From Chromatiaceae bacterium (GTDB lineage Bacteria; Pseudomonadota; Gammaproteobacteria; Chromatiales; Chromatiaceae): a DNA stretch of 6,937 nt. Numbering within the stretch: position 1 is the first letter of the stretch; the number at the start of each line of letters is the position of its first letter. The translations under genes and the position numbers were made by a program. A model generated the notes under the pieces. The model did not search any database. It had not been told where the DNA came from and saw nothing but the letters and a program-made list of their open reading frames with translations. Below, piece after piece: positions 1 to 6,937 of this stretch. The stretch spans positions 1 through 6,937 of the forward strand of contig JAFGTZ010000212.1 in assembly GCA_016938795.1 (NCBI GenBank). The letters run 5' to 3'.

Positions 1-939
1 ATCAGCGCACGCGCCATCGACACGGGTCTGGAGGACTGGCTCGAACATCAGGGTCTGACCCTGGAGCCCCGACTGGTGCTCGATCCCCAAAACATGCCCT
101 TCCCCATTCCGGTGCAACGCGATCTCGGCGGCTTCCTGGTCGAGGAGATTCAGACCCTGGACTATCCCTACTTCCCCGATATCCGTGATGCGGGACTGGC
201 CGCCGACTCGGGCATTACCGCCCATCTTGGCCAGCTCACCATGAACTGGACCTCGCCCATCAGTCTCGACGCCGAGGCCAACGCCGAGCGCCGAGTGGTG
301 CGGCTCATCCAGAGCTCGCCCGCCGCCTGGAGCAGCGACTCCGAGGAGATGCAGCCCGATTTCGAGGCCCATGGCGCGCTCGGCTTCGCCAGCGGCGAGG
401 ATCGGGGGCGCAAACTTCTCGGCGTTATGCTCGAAGGACGCTTCACCTCTGCCTTCGCCGGCCAGCCCTCGCCGCTCATCGAGCGCGGCGAGACAGCCGC
501 TGCGGGCGAGGATGCGGTCGAAGACGCCGCCGGCGAACCCGAGCCGCCAATTGTCTCCGGGGTCATGGAGAGCTCGCCCGCCTCGGCTCGGCTCATTCTG
601 CTTGGCTCGTCGAGCTTCCTCACCGACACCGCCATCAGTCTCGCCACCGAGGCAACGCAAAGTCGTTATTTCAAGCCGCTGGAGCTCATCCAGAACGCGG
701 TCGAATGGTCGCTGGAGGATCGCGGGCTGCTCGCGCTGCGCGGTCGTGGTCAGTTTAGCCGACTGCTCGCGCCCATGGGGCCAAGTGAGCGGCTGTTCTG
801 GGAAACCCTCAACTACCTGCTGGCGCTCGGCGGACTGGCACTGGTCTATGCGCTGCATTGGCGCGCGCGCGCCCGGCGCGAGGCCGCGCTGGCCGCCATG
901 CTGGAGCCGGCGGCATCCGAGCTGGGAGGACGGCACTGA
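1..939 (+). CDS. GldG-family ABC transporter auxiliary protein, C-terminal part (5' end off window)
   Basis: The reading frame is open from the first base, and 312 residues are visible before the TGA at 937-939; the true start lies to the left. The visible part fits the GldG / ABC_transp_aux family. It opens with a 'gene product is older than its partner' type segment ending in LVLDPQN, followed by a YPYFPDI motif, then an SSPAAW segment matching the family's 'TS..aw' turn, and later LILLGSSSFLTD, which matches the family's 'vvGdsdF' strand. Near the C-terminus, about residues 268-288 form one hydrophobic helix followed by an Arg-rich stretch (WRARARR), which suggests a periplasmic domain anchored by a C-terminal membrane segment with a cytoplasmic tail. 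An acidic, Ala/Glu-rich loop sits at about residues 160-182. In this family the protein accompanies an ABC ATPase and permease; in Bacteroidetes it is linked to gliding, elsewhere the substrate is unknown. The next gene overlaps its stop codon, so the two are almost certainly cotranslated. Family assignment is good, function open. Confidence 0.85.
   Translation: MSARAIDTGLEDWLEHQGLTLEPRLVLDPQNMPFPIPVQRDLGGFLVEEIQTLDYPYFPDIRDAGLAADSGITAHLGQLTMNWTSPISLDAEANAERRVVRLIQSSPAAWSSDSEEMQPDFEAHGALGFASGEDRGRKLLGVMLEGRFTSAFAGQPSPLIERGETAAAGEDAVEDAAGEPEPPIVSGVMESSPASARLILLGSSSFLTDTAISLATEATQSRYFKPLELIQNAVEWSLEDRGLLALRGRGQFSRLLAPMGPSERLFWETLNYLLALGGLALVYALHWRARARREAALAAMLEPAASELGGRH
924..930 (+). promoter_or_regulatory. 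Ribosome binding site of the DUF4340 gene
   Basis: GGGAGGA ends 8 bases before the ATG at 939-941. It lies inside the last codons of the upstream GldG-family gene. It decides the start of the downstream gene: the frame is open further upstream (to about 858), but only this ATG has a strong Shine-Dalgarno sequence at the right distance. Confidence 0.8.
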
Positions 940-2012
940 TGGCACTGACAACATCCGTGATGGCGCGCGCCAGGGCCGCGCTCGCCGACTGGAAACCCGA
1001 CCTGCGCACACCGCTGGTGCTGGGGTTGAGCGCGCTGCTTGTAGCGCAACTGCTACTTGGACTCGCGCTCGGCTGGGGTCCGTCCTCACGCAGCCTGGCA
1101 CCTGGCCTGAGCGATGCGCCACTGCTCGACTTCGCGCCCGAGGCGGTTAAACGGCTGCGCCTGCAAGGGCCGCAGGGCGAGGCTGGCGTGGTGCTCGCCC
1201 GCAGCGCAGGCGAGCACGAGTGGGTGCTCGCCAACCTGGATGATTTCCCGGCCCAGGGGCTCAAGGTCGAACAGCTGCTGGGCGATCTGTCCGCGCTGCG
1301 ACGCACCCTGCCGGTGGCCACCAGCGCCGCCGCGCGCAAACGCTTCAAGGTCGCCGATGATGCCTTCGCAGGGCGACTGGTGCTGGAGTCGGACCAGGGC
1401 GTGCTGGCCAGCCTGATGGTTGGCGACTCCGCAGGCGTTCGTCGCCTCTTCGCGCGTCCCGCCGAGGACAGCGCAATCTACGAGATCGCGCTGGGAATCA
1501 GCGATCTCTCGCCGCGCCGCGAGGACTGGATCGACCGCAACGCGCTGCGGCTTGCGGCTGAGGACATCGTCCGTGTCGCGAGCGCCGACTGGACCCTGAA
1601 CCGCATGGCTGACGGCTGGACCCTCGCCGGAGCGGACGGCACAGTCGATCAGGACGCAGCGGAAAATCTGGCGCAGCGTCTGGCCGCGCTCGGCTATCGC
1701 ACGGTGCTTACCCCCAAGGAAGCCGCCGAGATGCAGGCCGAGGCGCCCCGGCTGGAGCTGCGGCTTGGGCTTGCCGATGGCAGCGAGCGTCTCTATCGCT
1801 TCCGGACACTCCCCGAGACCGACGAGGCGCTCCTTGAGAGCAACAGCCACAGCCAGTCTTTCCGCCTCGCCGCCTATGATCTTGATGGCTTGATCGGGCT
1901 CAGCCTGGATGCGCTTCTGACGACCGAATCAAGGGAGCTTGGACAGGACGACGAGGACGCGCCCGCGCTCCCCAAGCCTGACGAACAGGGCGAGAAAGAG
2001 TCGGGCGGCTGA
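939..2012 (+). CDS. DUF4340 domain-containing membrane-anchored protein
   Basis: This encodes 357 residues from an ATG that overlaps the preceding TGA by one base (TGATG), with GGGAGGA 8 bases upstream. Residues 24-46 form a single hydrophobic helix preceded by basic residues, so the bulk is probably periplasmic. The rest looks like DUF4340. It has a strand pair around residues 70-100 ending in a Trp (EWVLANL) and a helix at 109-121. The family's typical 'GdsaGvrrlfaR' turn is at 162-173, followed by YEI, a DWIDRNAL segment (196-203) like the family's 'd.rdr.ll', and a second W..L repeat at about 215-230. The C-terminal 30 residues are acidic, rich in Pro and Lys, and probably disordered. DUF4340 genes commonly follow GldG-like genes in ABC-type operons, as here. 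A structural or substrate-handling role in the envelope is inference; no enzymatic motif is visible. It ends 34 bases from a convergent gene. Confidence 0.88.
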   Translation: MALTTSVMARARAALADWKPDLRTPLVLGLSALLVAQLLLGLALGWGPSSRSLAPGLSDAPLLDFAPEAVKRLRLQGPQGEAGVVLARSAGEHEWVLANLDDFPAQGLKVEQLLGDLSALRRTLPVATSAAARKRFKVADDAFAGRLVLESDQGVLASLMVGDSAGVRRLFARPAEDSAIYEIALGISDLSPRREDWIDRNALRLAAEDIVRVASADWTLNRMADGWTLAGADGTVDQDAAENLAQRLAALGYRTVLTPKEAAEMQAEAPRLELRLGLADGSERLYRFRTLPETDEALLESNSHSQSFRLAAYDLDGLIGLSLDALLTTESRELGQDDEDAPALPKPDEQGEKESGG

Positions 2013-2021
2013 GATCCGACC

Positions 2022-2034
2022 TGCCCGTCGGGCA
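2022..2034. terminator. Small GC hairpin between convergent genes (weak terminator candidate)
   Basis: In the 34-base gap between the two convergent stop codons, TGCCCGTCGGGCA can fold into a 5-bp stem with a 3-base loop. It has no T-run on either strand, so it is not a standard intrinsic terminator. It could aid termination or protect a 3' end. It is the only structure I see in this gap. Confidence 0.25.
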
Positions 2035-2046
2035 AGGACGCCCGGC

Positions 2047-4362
2047 TCAAGGCATGGCCAGCGGCTTGCCGCCCGTGAGCTGCGTGGCCAAATAATCCTC
2101 AAAATACTGAATGCGGGCATCAAGCGCCGCCACACTTTCCACATTCTCGCGCAGCGCGCTCGCAGCATCCTCGTGACGCACCCCCAGCTTCTGGCGCTCA
2201 TCGCGCCAGCGCTCCAGACGTGCCTCCGCGAGACGCCGATCCCGCGCCATGGATCTGAGTCCGCGCCGCGCCTCGCTTACCTGTTGCCCCTCGGGATTGG
2301 CATCCGCCCAAAGGCGACGTAACCAAAAGGGCCATTTAGATGGCGCGCGCTCCAGTCTCTTGGTGAGCTGTTCGGTTTGCGTCCGCTGCTCGGCGAGCGC
2401 CTGCTCCTCTGCGCGCACATGCGCACTCGCCACCTCAAGCGATTCGCCTAATTCGGCAGCGCGTGCGCGCAGCCCCTGCTGCTGCTTGAGCAAGCGTCCC
2501 CGCACCTCAAGCAGCCGACTGAGTTCCTCGCGCAGATGGCGCAGACGCGTCTCGCGTTCGCTCGTCTCCTCGCGCAGACGTGCCTCCAGACGCCGGGTCA
2601 GGCGCTCCTGCTCGCCCACTAGCTCGGCCTGACGAAGCTCCTCCATGCGCTGGCGATGGGCGAGCACCAGCTCGCGCAGACGCAGCTTGCGCTCATCGTG
2701 CGCAACCTCCAGCTCGGCATCGAAAGCGGCTCGGCGCTGGCGCAACACCTCCTCTTCCTCGGCCTTGCGCAGTTCCCAGGTCTCGCGCGCCTGGCGCAAG
2801 GCATCCTCCAGCTCTTCTTCGCGCTGGCTGAGACGCGCAGCGTTCTCGGCATCGAGCCGCTCGCGCAATTGCTCAATGCGCAATTCCAACTCGCGCTCGT
2901 AGGCAGCTAGCTCGCGCGCGCGTCGCTGGCGGGCGAGTTCAAGCTCATCGGCCAAGTTCGCATGACGCTGTTCAATCTGGCGCCGTCGCAAAGCCTGCTC
3001 TTCTTCCAGCGCCAACAGGGGCTCACGCTGGCGCATGGCATCGAGCCGAGCGGCAAGAAAGCGCTCGGGGTCTTCTTCATAAAAGGCCCACAGTGGCGCA
3101 AACTCAACTGCATCGAGCCGCTGCACGGGATCACTCCAGGACTCAAAGCCGGGCAGCTCGGCCAGGGCGCCACGCAGATACTGGCGATAGCGCGCCTGAA
3201 GCGATTCGCAGAAATAGGCACGCACCGCCGGGGGCTCGAAGAGCTTCAGCGCGATCAAGGCAAAAAAGAGGATGGCGAGCAGCGCCTGCGCAAAGCCCTC
3301 GACCGTCTCGAGGTGGGGTACGCCCCGTTCGGCAGGACTTGCGCGCAGATCGCGCAAGGCCTGGGAGCGCGCGGCAAAGGTCAGGGGCGGCGGGTCGGCC
3401 TCGGGCTGAGCGGCGAGCAGCTCGGCGCGCAGGGCATCGAGACGCTGTCGGTGCTCCTGTTGCAGTCTGTCTAGCCTGGCCTGCTCAAGAGTCTTCTCGC
3501 TTTCGAGGGCCTGAATACGTGCCCTCACCTCGGCGAGACGTTCATCGAGCCCGTGCTGGCGTTGAGCAAGCTCCGACTCCAGGGTGCTGACCCGCCGTTC
3601 CCACTGGCGTGCTTGAGGGCCATAGCCCGGTACCCGCCCATCGCGTCCATGCATCTCGGCGCCGAGCTGCTCGCGCGCGGCAACAAGCTCGGCGCGCAAC
3701 AGGGTCAGCTCGGGAGCCACCTCCTTCTCGATCCGGACGTGGCGCTCGCGCTCCTCGACCAGTAACCGCTCCAGTTGCCCGATATCGCGCTCCACCACCG
3801 CAATACGTGCCTCATACTGCTGTTCGATTGGTGCGCGGGCCGCTGCCAGACGTTCTTCCAAACGCGCCTCGCGCTTGGCCAGATAACGCTCGACTTGACG
3901 CTGGTGATACTGCTCAATGTCGTCGGCGCGAATCAGCCGAGAGAGAAAGGGCGCGGTCACATGAAGCGAGACGGCCACGATCAACAGGCGCGTCAAGACG
4001 CCCATGAACCAACGCAACAAGGCGCCCGCTCCCGCCGCCTGCCCCGGCACCTGCGCACGCAGTGAGGGGCGCTCCGAGAGGATCAGCGAGGCATCGAGAA
4101 TCCAGATGATGGCAAAAACAAGGATGAAGAGAAAGCAACCCGCAAGGGGACTTAACCAGAGGCTTTGCTCCGGAACAAGCGAGGCGCCCACCAGCCCCCA
4201 CACCACTGCCTCGATACTGGCCATGAGCAGAATCACGACCCGGGCAAAACCCAGCCAGACGCTCACCGCTGGCGTGAGCAGTGTCTCGCCATAAGGGCGC
4301 AGCCTCAGGACATCCCGCCATCCGGGTTGCTCGAAATCCTCTGCTAGCCGTGCCGTTTTCAC
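2047..4362 (-). CDS. DUF4407-like membrane protein with long coiled coils
   Basis: This encodes 771 residues from a GTG start (4362-4360) preceded by GGAGGA at 9 bases. Hydrophobic segments lie at about residues 32-62, 69-94, 120-140 and 357-375. Between the third and fourth is a charged coiled coil (about 145-315) interrupted by a Gly-rich break (DGRVPGYGPQ, 241-250). After the fourth helix come KLFEPPAV and a Tyr-rich segment, then a very long Glu/Arg/Leu/Ala coiled coil (about 440-670), an aromatic break (KWPFWLRRLW, 676-685) and a final helical stretch. Two or three N-terminal helices, a coiled coil with a Gly-rich break, and a further helix followed by a Pro motif match my recollection of DUF4407 proteins. 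The C-terminal coiled coil appears to be an addition, since usual members are roughly half this length. No catalytic motif is visible. The central coiled coil probably lies on one side of the membrane and the C-terminal one on the cytoplasmic side, but this topology is inferred. The function is unknown; a scaffold or envelope-organising role is a guess. Coding is certain, the family probable. Confidence 0.9.
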   Translation of the reverse strand: MKTARLAEDFEQPGWRDVLRLRPYGETLLTPAVSVWLGFARVVILLMASIEAVVWGLVGASLVPEQSLWLSPLAGCFLFILVFAIIWILDASLILSERPSLRAQVPGQAAGAGALLRWFMGVLTRLLIVAVSLHVTAPFLSRLIRADDIEQYHQRQVERYLAKREARLEERLAAARAPIEQQYEARIAVVERDIGQLERLLVEERERHVRIEKEVAPELTLLRAELVAAREQLGAEMHGRDGRVPGYGPQARQWERRVSTLESELAQRQHGLDERLAEVRARIQALESEKTLEQARLDRLQQEHRQRLDALRAELLAAQPEADPPPLTFAARSQALRDLRASPAERGVPHLETVEGFAQALLAILFFALIALKLFEPPAVRAYFCESLQARYRQYLRGALAELPGFESWSDPVQRLDAVEFAPLWAFYEEDPERFLAARLDAMRQREPLLALEEEQALRRRQIEQRHANLADELELARQRRARELAAYERELELRIEQLRERLDAENAARLSQREEELEDALRQARETWELRKAEEEEVLRQRRAAFDAELEVAHDERKLRLRELVLAHRQRMEELRQAELVGEQERLTRRLEARLREETSERETRLRHLREELSRLLEVRGRLLKQQQGLRARAAELGESLEVASAHVRAEEQALAEQRTQTEQLTKRLERAPSKWPFWLRRLWADANPEGQQVSEARRGLRSMARDRRLAEARLERWRDERQKLGVRHEDAASALRENVESVAALDARIQYFEDYLATQLTGGKPLAMP

Positions 4363-4371
4363 GCTAAATCG

Positions 4372-4377
4372 TCCTCC
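4372..4377 (-). promoter_or_regulatory. Ribosome binding site setting a GTG start
   Basis: On the minus strand GGAGGA lies 9 bases before the GTG at 4362-4360. The frame is open upstream to an ATG at 4452-4450, but that ATG is inside the tRNA terminator stem and has no Shine-Dalgarno sequence. The GTG is therefore the supported start and removes 30 spurious residues from the longest open frame. Confidence 0.85.
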
Positions 4378-4423
4378 GCACGCGGGAAGGCCTGATAAGC
4401 TTAGAGCACAAAGCATACGCAAT

Positions 4424-4459
4424 AAAAAACCGGATGTGGCACTAGGCGACATCCGGTTT
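4424..4459 (-). terminator. Intrinsic terminator of the uvrC-pgsA-tRNA-Gly unit
   Basis: Read on the minus strand, AAACCGGATGT (4459-4449) pairs with ACATCCGGTTT (4437-4427). This gives a perfect 11-bp stem with an 11-base loop, and T residues continue directly after it (4426-4424), so that the stem's last three T and these make a run of six, then ATT. It starts 9 bases after the CCA end of the distal tRNA gene, which is the expected place to end the transcript. On the plus strand the T-run is poorer (TTTCTTG) and no plus-strand gene leads into it. Confidence 0.9.
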
Positions 4460-4468
4460 CTTGATATC

Positions 4469-4544
<76 letters not shown>

Positions 4545-4551
4545 TTTTGGG

Positions 4552-4591
4552 GTTGCCTAACTAAACTGAGACACACCCTCGCTTAGGCAAC
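4552..4591. repeat. Inverted repeat in the tRNA spacer
   Basis: GTTGCCTAA (4552-4560) and TTAGGCAAC (4583-4591) are perfect 9-base inverted repeats separated by 22 bases. They fill most of the 62-base spacer between the two tRNA genes. No T-run follows on the minus strand (CCCCAAAA comes next), so a terminator is unlikely. In the precursor RNA it would form a stem-loop just before the distal tRNA, where it could guide or protect processing; that role is inference. Confidence 0.6.
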
Positions 4592-4606
4592 GAAGGCGCT
4601 GAAAAC

Positions 4607-4682
<76 letters not shown>

Positions 4683-4709
4683 TAGGAAGACGCGCATTAT
4701 AGCCAAGTT

Positions 4710-5294
4710 TCAGACCTTGTCAACACCCTTTCCGACATCAGGAAGACGACTCAGGCTTGGCCAGGCCGCGCGCAGATAGAGCGCCATGGACCAGAGGGTC
4801 AGCACGGCTGCCAGATGCAGCAGCCAGACGCCCAGGTCGTAGAACCAGGGGCCGAAGATCGAATCACGCAGGATGAGCAGCGCAATGGAAACCATCTGTG
4901 CCGTGGTCTTGATCTTGCCCAGCATGGACACGGCGACGGTGGCGCGTGCGCCGATTTCGGCCATCCACTCGCGCAACGCCGAGACCGTAATCTCGCGCCC
5001 GATGATGACCATCACCGGCAAGGCCAGCCAGAGCCGCGGATCGGCCTGCACCAGCACCACCAGCGACACCGCCACCATGAGCTTGTCGGCCACCGGATCA
5101 AGAAAGGCGCCCAGCGGCGAGGTCTGCTCCAAGCGGCGCGCCAGATAGCCATCGAGCCAGTCGGTGAGGGCGGCTGCGCCGAAGATGGCCGCCGCGACAT
5201 AGGCCGACCAGGGGGCCTCGACATAGAAAACCGCCACGAACACAGGAATCAGGAGGATTCGCAGCAGCGTCAGAAGGTTGGGAAGATTCCACAT
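4710..5294 (-). CDS. pgsA: CDP-diacylglycerol--glycerol-3-phosphate 3-phosphatidyltransferase
   Basis: This inner-membrane enzyme moves the phosphatidyl group from CDP-diacylglycerol to glycerol-3-phosphate, giving phosphatidylglycerophosphate, the committed step toward phosphatidylglycerol and cardiolipin. The 194 residues are close to the E. coli length (182). The complete CDP-alcohol phosphotransferase signature is present: Asp45, Asp48, Gly49, Ala52, Arg53, Gly62, Asp66 and Asp70 (DWLDGYLAR ... GAFLDPVAD). Further family segments are the N-terminal NLPNLLTLLRILLIP, GREITVSALREWMAE and GKIKTTAQM. Several hydrophobic helices span the chain, and LTLWSM near the end matches E. coli. I chose the ATG at 5294-5292 because the homologues begin there, although the frame is open about 32 codons further upstream inside uvrC. 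It starts 4 bases after the uvrC stop with only a weak Shine-Dalgarno sequence, so translational coupling to uvrC is likely. Confidence 0.97.
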   Translation of the reverse strand: MWNLPNLLTLLRILLIPVFVAVFYVEAPWSAYVAAAIFGAAALTDWLDGYLARRLEQTSPLGAFLDPVADKLMVAVSLVVLVQADPRLWLALPVMVIIGREITVSALREWMAEIGARATVAVSMLGKIKTTAQMVSIALLILRDSIFGPWFYDLGVWLLHLAAVLTLWSMALYLRAAWPSLSRLPDVGKGVDKV

Positions 5295-5298
5295 TGCA

Positions 5299-6937
5299 TC
5301 AGCGTCCAGCGGCCTCCGCTTGGAAGGCGTCATAGATCTCTTGGGCCAGACGCCGGCTGATGCCATCGACACCGGCGATGTCCTCAACACCCGCGCGGGC
5401 CAGTCCGCGCAGACCGCCGAAGTGCTTCAGAAGCTGCTGTCGGCGCTTGGGTCCAACTCCGCTGATCCCTTCAAGCACTGAGGTGGTCCGCGCCTTGGCA
5501 CGCCGTTGACGATGCGCGCTGATCGCGAAACGATGGGCCTCATCGCGAATCTGGGCAATCAGATGCATGGCCGGCGAATCGCTCGGCAGTATAACGGGGT
5601 GCTCCCGACCTAACAACCAAAGCTGCTCGGTACCTGGGCGCCGATCCGGCCCCTTGGAAACGCCCACCAGAAGCGGCAGTACCAGCCCTAGCTCGTCGAG
5701 CGCCGCGTGCGCCATGGCAAGCTGGCCGCGTCCGCCATCAATGAACGTCACCTCGGGCAAGGGTGCGGCCTCGCGGCCAAGCCGCGCATAGCGACGCGAC
5801 ACCGCCTGACGCATGGCCGCATAGTCATCGCCTGGTGTGATGCCTTCGATATTGAAGCGGCGATAATCCGCGTTGCACGGGCCGTGTTCGTCGAACACCA
5901 CGCACGAGGCCACGGCGCGCTCCCCGCGCGTGTGACTGATATCGAAACACTCCAGCCGACGCGGCAGTTCGGCAAGCCCGAGCGCCTCGCGCAGCGCCTC
6001 TAGCCGGCGCGTATAACCGGTACGCGAGCCAAGGCGCGCCTTGAGCGCCGCGCGGGCATTCTCGCGCGCCAGCCCAAGCCAACGCTCGCGCTCGGCGCGC
6101 ACCCGCGCGCGCAGCCGCACCCGCCGCCCGGCCCGCTCGCTGAGCGCCGACTCGATCAGGGTGGCTTCCTCGGGCAGCGCATCGAGCACCAGCTCGGGCG
6201 GCGGCTCGTGCTCGGCATAAAACTGGGTGAGAAAGGCCGCCAGCAGCGCCTCGCTGTCGGTCTCCGCCGGGGCCTGCGGAAAATAGGCGCGATTGCCCAG
6301 ATTGAAACCGGCGCGGATGAAAAACACCTGCACACACCACTGCCCAGCCTCCTGGGCGCAGGCGATGATGTCAAGATCGCCCTTCTCGCCGTTCACCGCC
6401 TGACGCAGCTGGATCTGGCGCAGTAGATCGATCTGATCGCGCAGTCGCGCCGCGCGCTCGAATTCCAGTGCGTTCGAGGCCGCCTCCATCTCCTCGACTA
6501 GGGTCTCGATCACCTCCCCGCCGCGCCCCTCCAGAAACCGCGCCGCGCGAGTCACGTCGCGCGCATAGTCCTGCGGACTGATTAGCCCCACGCAAGCGCC
6601 GCTACAGCGTTTAATCTGGTATTGCAGACAGGGGCGCGAGCGATGCCGGAAGACGCTGTCCTCGCAGGGGCGCAGCGCAAACACCTTCTGGAGCAAATGC
6701 AGCGTCTCGCGCACCGCCACGGCATTGGGATAAGGACCAAAGAAGCGCCCTGCCCCACGGCGCGACCCGCGATGAAAGCTCAAACGGGGAAAGTCATCCT
6801 GGGTCGAGAGATGGATGAAGGGATAGCTCTTGTCGTCGCGCAGCAGCACGTTGTAACGCGGCTTGAGCGACTTGATGAGGTTGCTCTCGAGCAGCAGCGC
6901 CTCGCCCTCGGTATGCGTCAGCGTCACCTCGATGCGC
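5299..6937 (-). CDS. uvrC: UvrABC system protein C (excision nuclease), N-terminus off window
   Basis: UvrC makes both incisions around a DNA lesion after UvrA and UvrB have located it. About 545 residues are visible; roughly 60-70 N-terminal residues, including the GIY-YIG motif itself, lie beyond the right edge. What remains of the 3'-incision domain shows the metal-binding Glu (last E of EALLLE) and the conserved Asn of PRYN 12 residues later. Four cysteines with spacing C-x11-C-x7-C-x3-C (visible residues 91, 103, 111, 115) match the iron-sulfur ligands reported for E. coli UvrC. A UvrB-binding UVR motif follows at about 141-176. The RNase H-like 5'-incision domain keeps its catalytic set: Asp332 (CFDISH), Asp371 (GDDYA), Asp400 (IDGG) and His468 (RDEAH), equal to E. 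coli D399, D438, D466 and H538. Paired helix-hairpin-helix motifs (GISGVGPKRR, GVDGIS) close the protein at about 487-530. All key residues are present, so it should be active. It is probably the first or second gene of the unit with pgsA. Confidence 0.98.
   Translation of the reverse strand, partial: RIEVTLTHTEGEALLLESNLIKSLKPRYNVLLRDDKSYPFIHLSTQDDFPRLSFHRGSRRGAGRFFGPYPNAVAVRETLHLLQKVFALRPCEDSVFRHRSRPCLQYQIKRCSGACVGLISPQDYARDVTRAARFLEGRGGEVIETLVEEMEAASNALEFERAARLRDQIDLLRQIQLRQAVNGEKGDLDIIACAQEAGQWCVQVFFIRAGFNLGNRAYFPQAPAETDSEALLAAFLTQFYAEHEPPPELVLDALPEEATLIESALSERAGRRVRLRARVRAERERWLGLARENARAALKARLGSRTGYTRRLEALREALGLAELPRRLECFDISHTRGERAVASCVVFDEHGPCNADYRRFNIEGITPGDDYAAMRQAVSRRYARLGREAAPLPEVTFIDGGRGQLAMAHAALDELGLVLPLLVGVSKGPDRRPGTEQLWLLGREHPVILPSDSPAMHLIAQIRDEAHRFAISAHRQRRAKARTTSVLEGISGVGPKRRQQLLKHFGGLRGLARAGVEDIAGVDGISRRLAQEIYDAFQAEAAGR

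Noticed and set aside
371..1150. A 259-codon plus-strand frame overlapping both the GldG-family and DUF4340 genes
   Set aside because: The product is Arg/Ser/Pro-rich, typical of an out-of-frame reading of GC-rich DNA, and it crosses the junction of two recognised genes.
2962..3474. A 170-codon plus-strand open frame antisense to the DUF4407-like gene, with several similar shorter ones
   Set aside because: It lies wholly opposite a well supported gene. Such frames arise from the repeated Glu/Arg/Leu codons of a GC-rich coiled coil, and the translation resembles no family I know.
4363..4416. Possible lipoprotein signal (MLCALSLSGLPAC) ahead of the DUF4407-like protein
   Set aside because: Its ATG follows the T-run of the terminator without a Shine-Dalgarno sequence, and the GTG with GGAGGA downstream is much better supported.
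4390..4425. Minus-strand TTGCGT...CTTATC or TATGCT as a promoter for the DUF4407-like gene
   Set aside because: TTGCGT with 17-base spacing gives only a very poor -10 (CTTATC). TATGCT is a fair -10 but has no matching -35. Not strong enough to list.
5825..6340. A 171-codon minus-strand frame inside uvrC
   Set aside because: It is a frame-shifted shadow of uvrC, very rich in Ala, Arg and Gly, with no domain signs.

Overview
The window looks like a chromosomal segment of a GC-rich gammaproteobacterium. The best clue is the block uvrC - pgsA - tRNA-Gly(GCC) on the minus strand. It has the gene order known from Escherichia coli (uvrC-pgsA-glyW), and the UvrC, PgsA and tRNA sequences closely resemble the gammaproteobacterial forms. 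High GC together with a GldG/DUF4340 pair suggests a Chromatiales-type (purple sulfur) bacterium, but that placement is inference.

Layout: (1) Positions 1-2012, plus strand, hold the end of an operon: the C-terminal part of a GldG-family ABC-transporter auxiliary protein, then a DUF4340 membrane-anchored protein whose start overlaps the GldG stop by one base. (2) After a 34-bp convergent gap, positions 2047-4362 (minus strand) hold a 771-residue membrane and coiled-coil protein. It resembles the DUF4407 family and carries a long extra C-terminal coiled coil. (3) Positions 4424-4682 hold two identical tRNA-Gly(GCC) genes followed by a strong intrinsic terminator, all on the minus strand. (4) Positions 4710-5294 (minus) encode PgsA, phosphatidylglycerophosphate synthase. 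(5) Positions 5299-6937 (minus) encode UvrC, the nucleotide excision repair nuclease, with its N-terminus beyond the right edge.

How they work together: uvrC, pgsA and the two tRNA genes are tightly spaced and co-oriented. They probably form one transcription unit that ends at the terminator just after the second tRNA. The DUF4407-like gene lies immediately after that terminator in the same direction and has its own strong ribosome binding site. The GldG and DUF4340 proteins are probably envelope components of one ABC-type complex of unknown substrate, whose ATPase and permease genes would lie to the left of the window.

I see no mobile element, CRISPR array, toxin-antitoxin pair or recognisable defence system. 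The least understood element is the DUF4407-like coiled-coil protein. No stretch longer than 300 bases lacks a gene; the longest non-coding stretch is about 106 bases.
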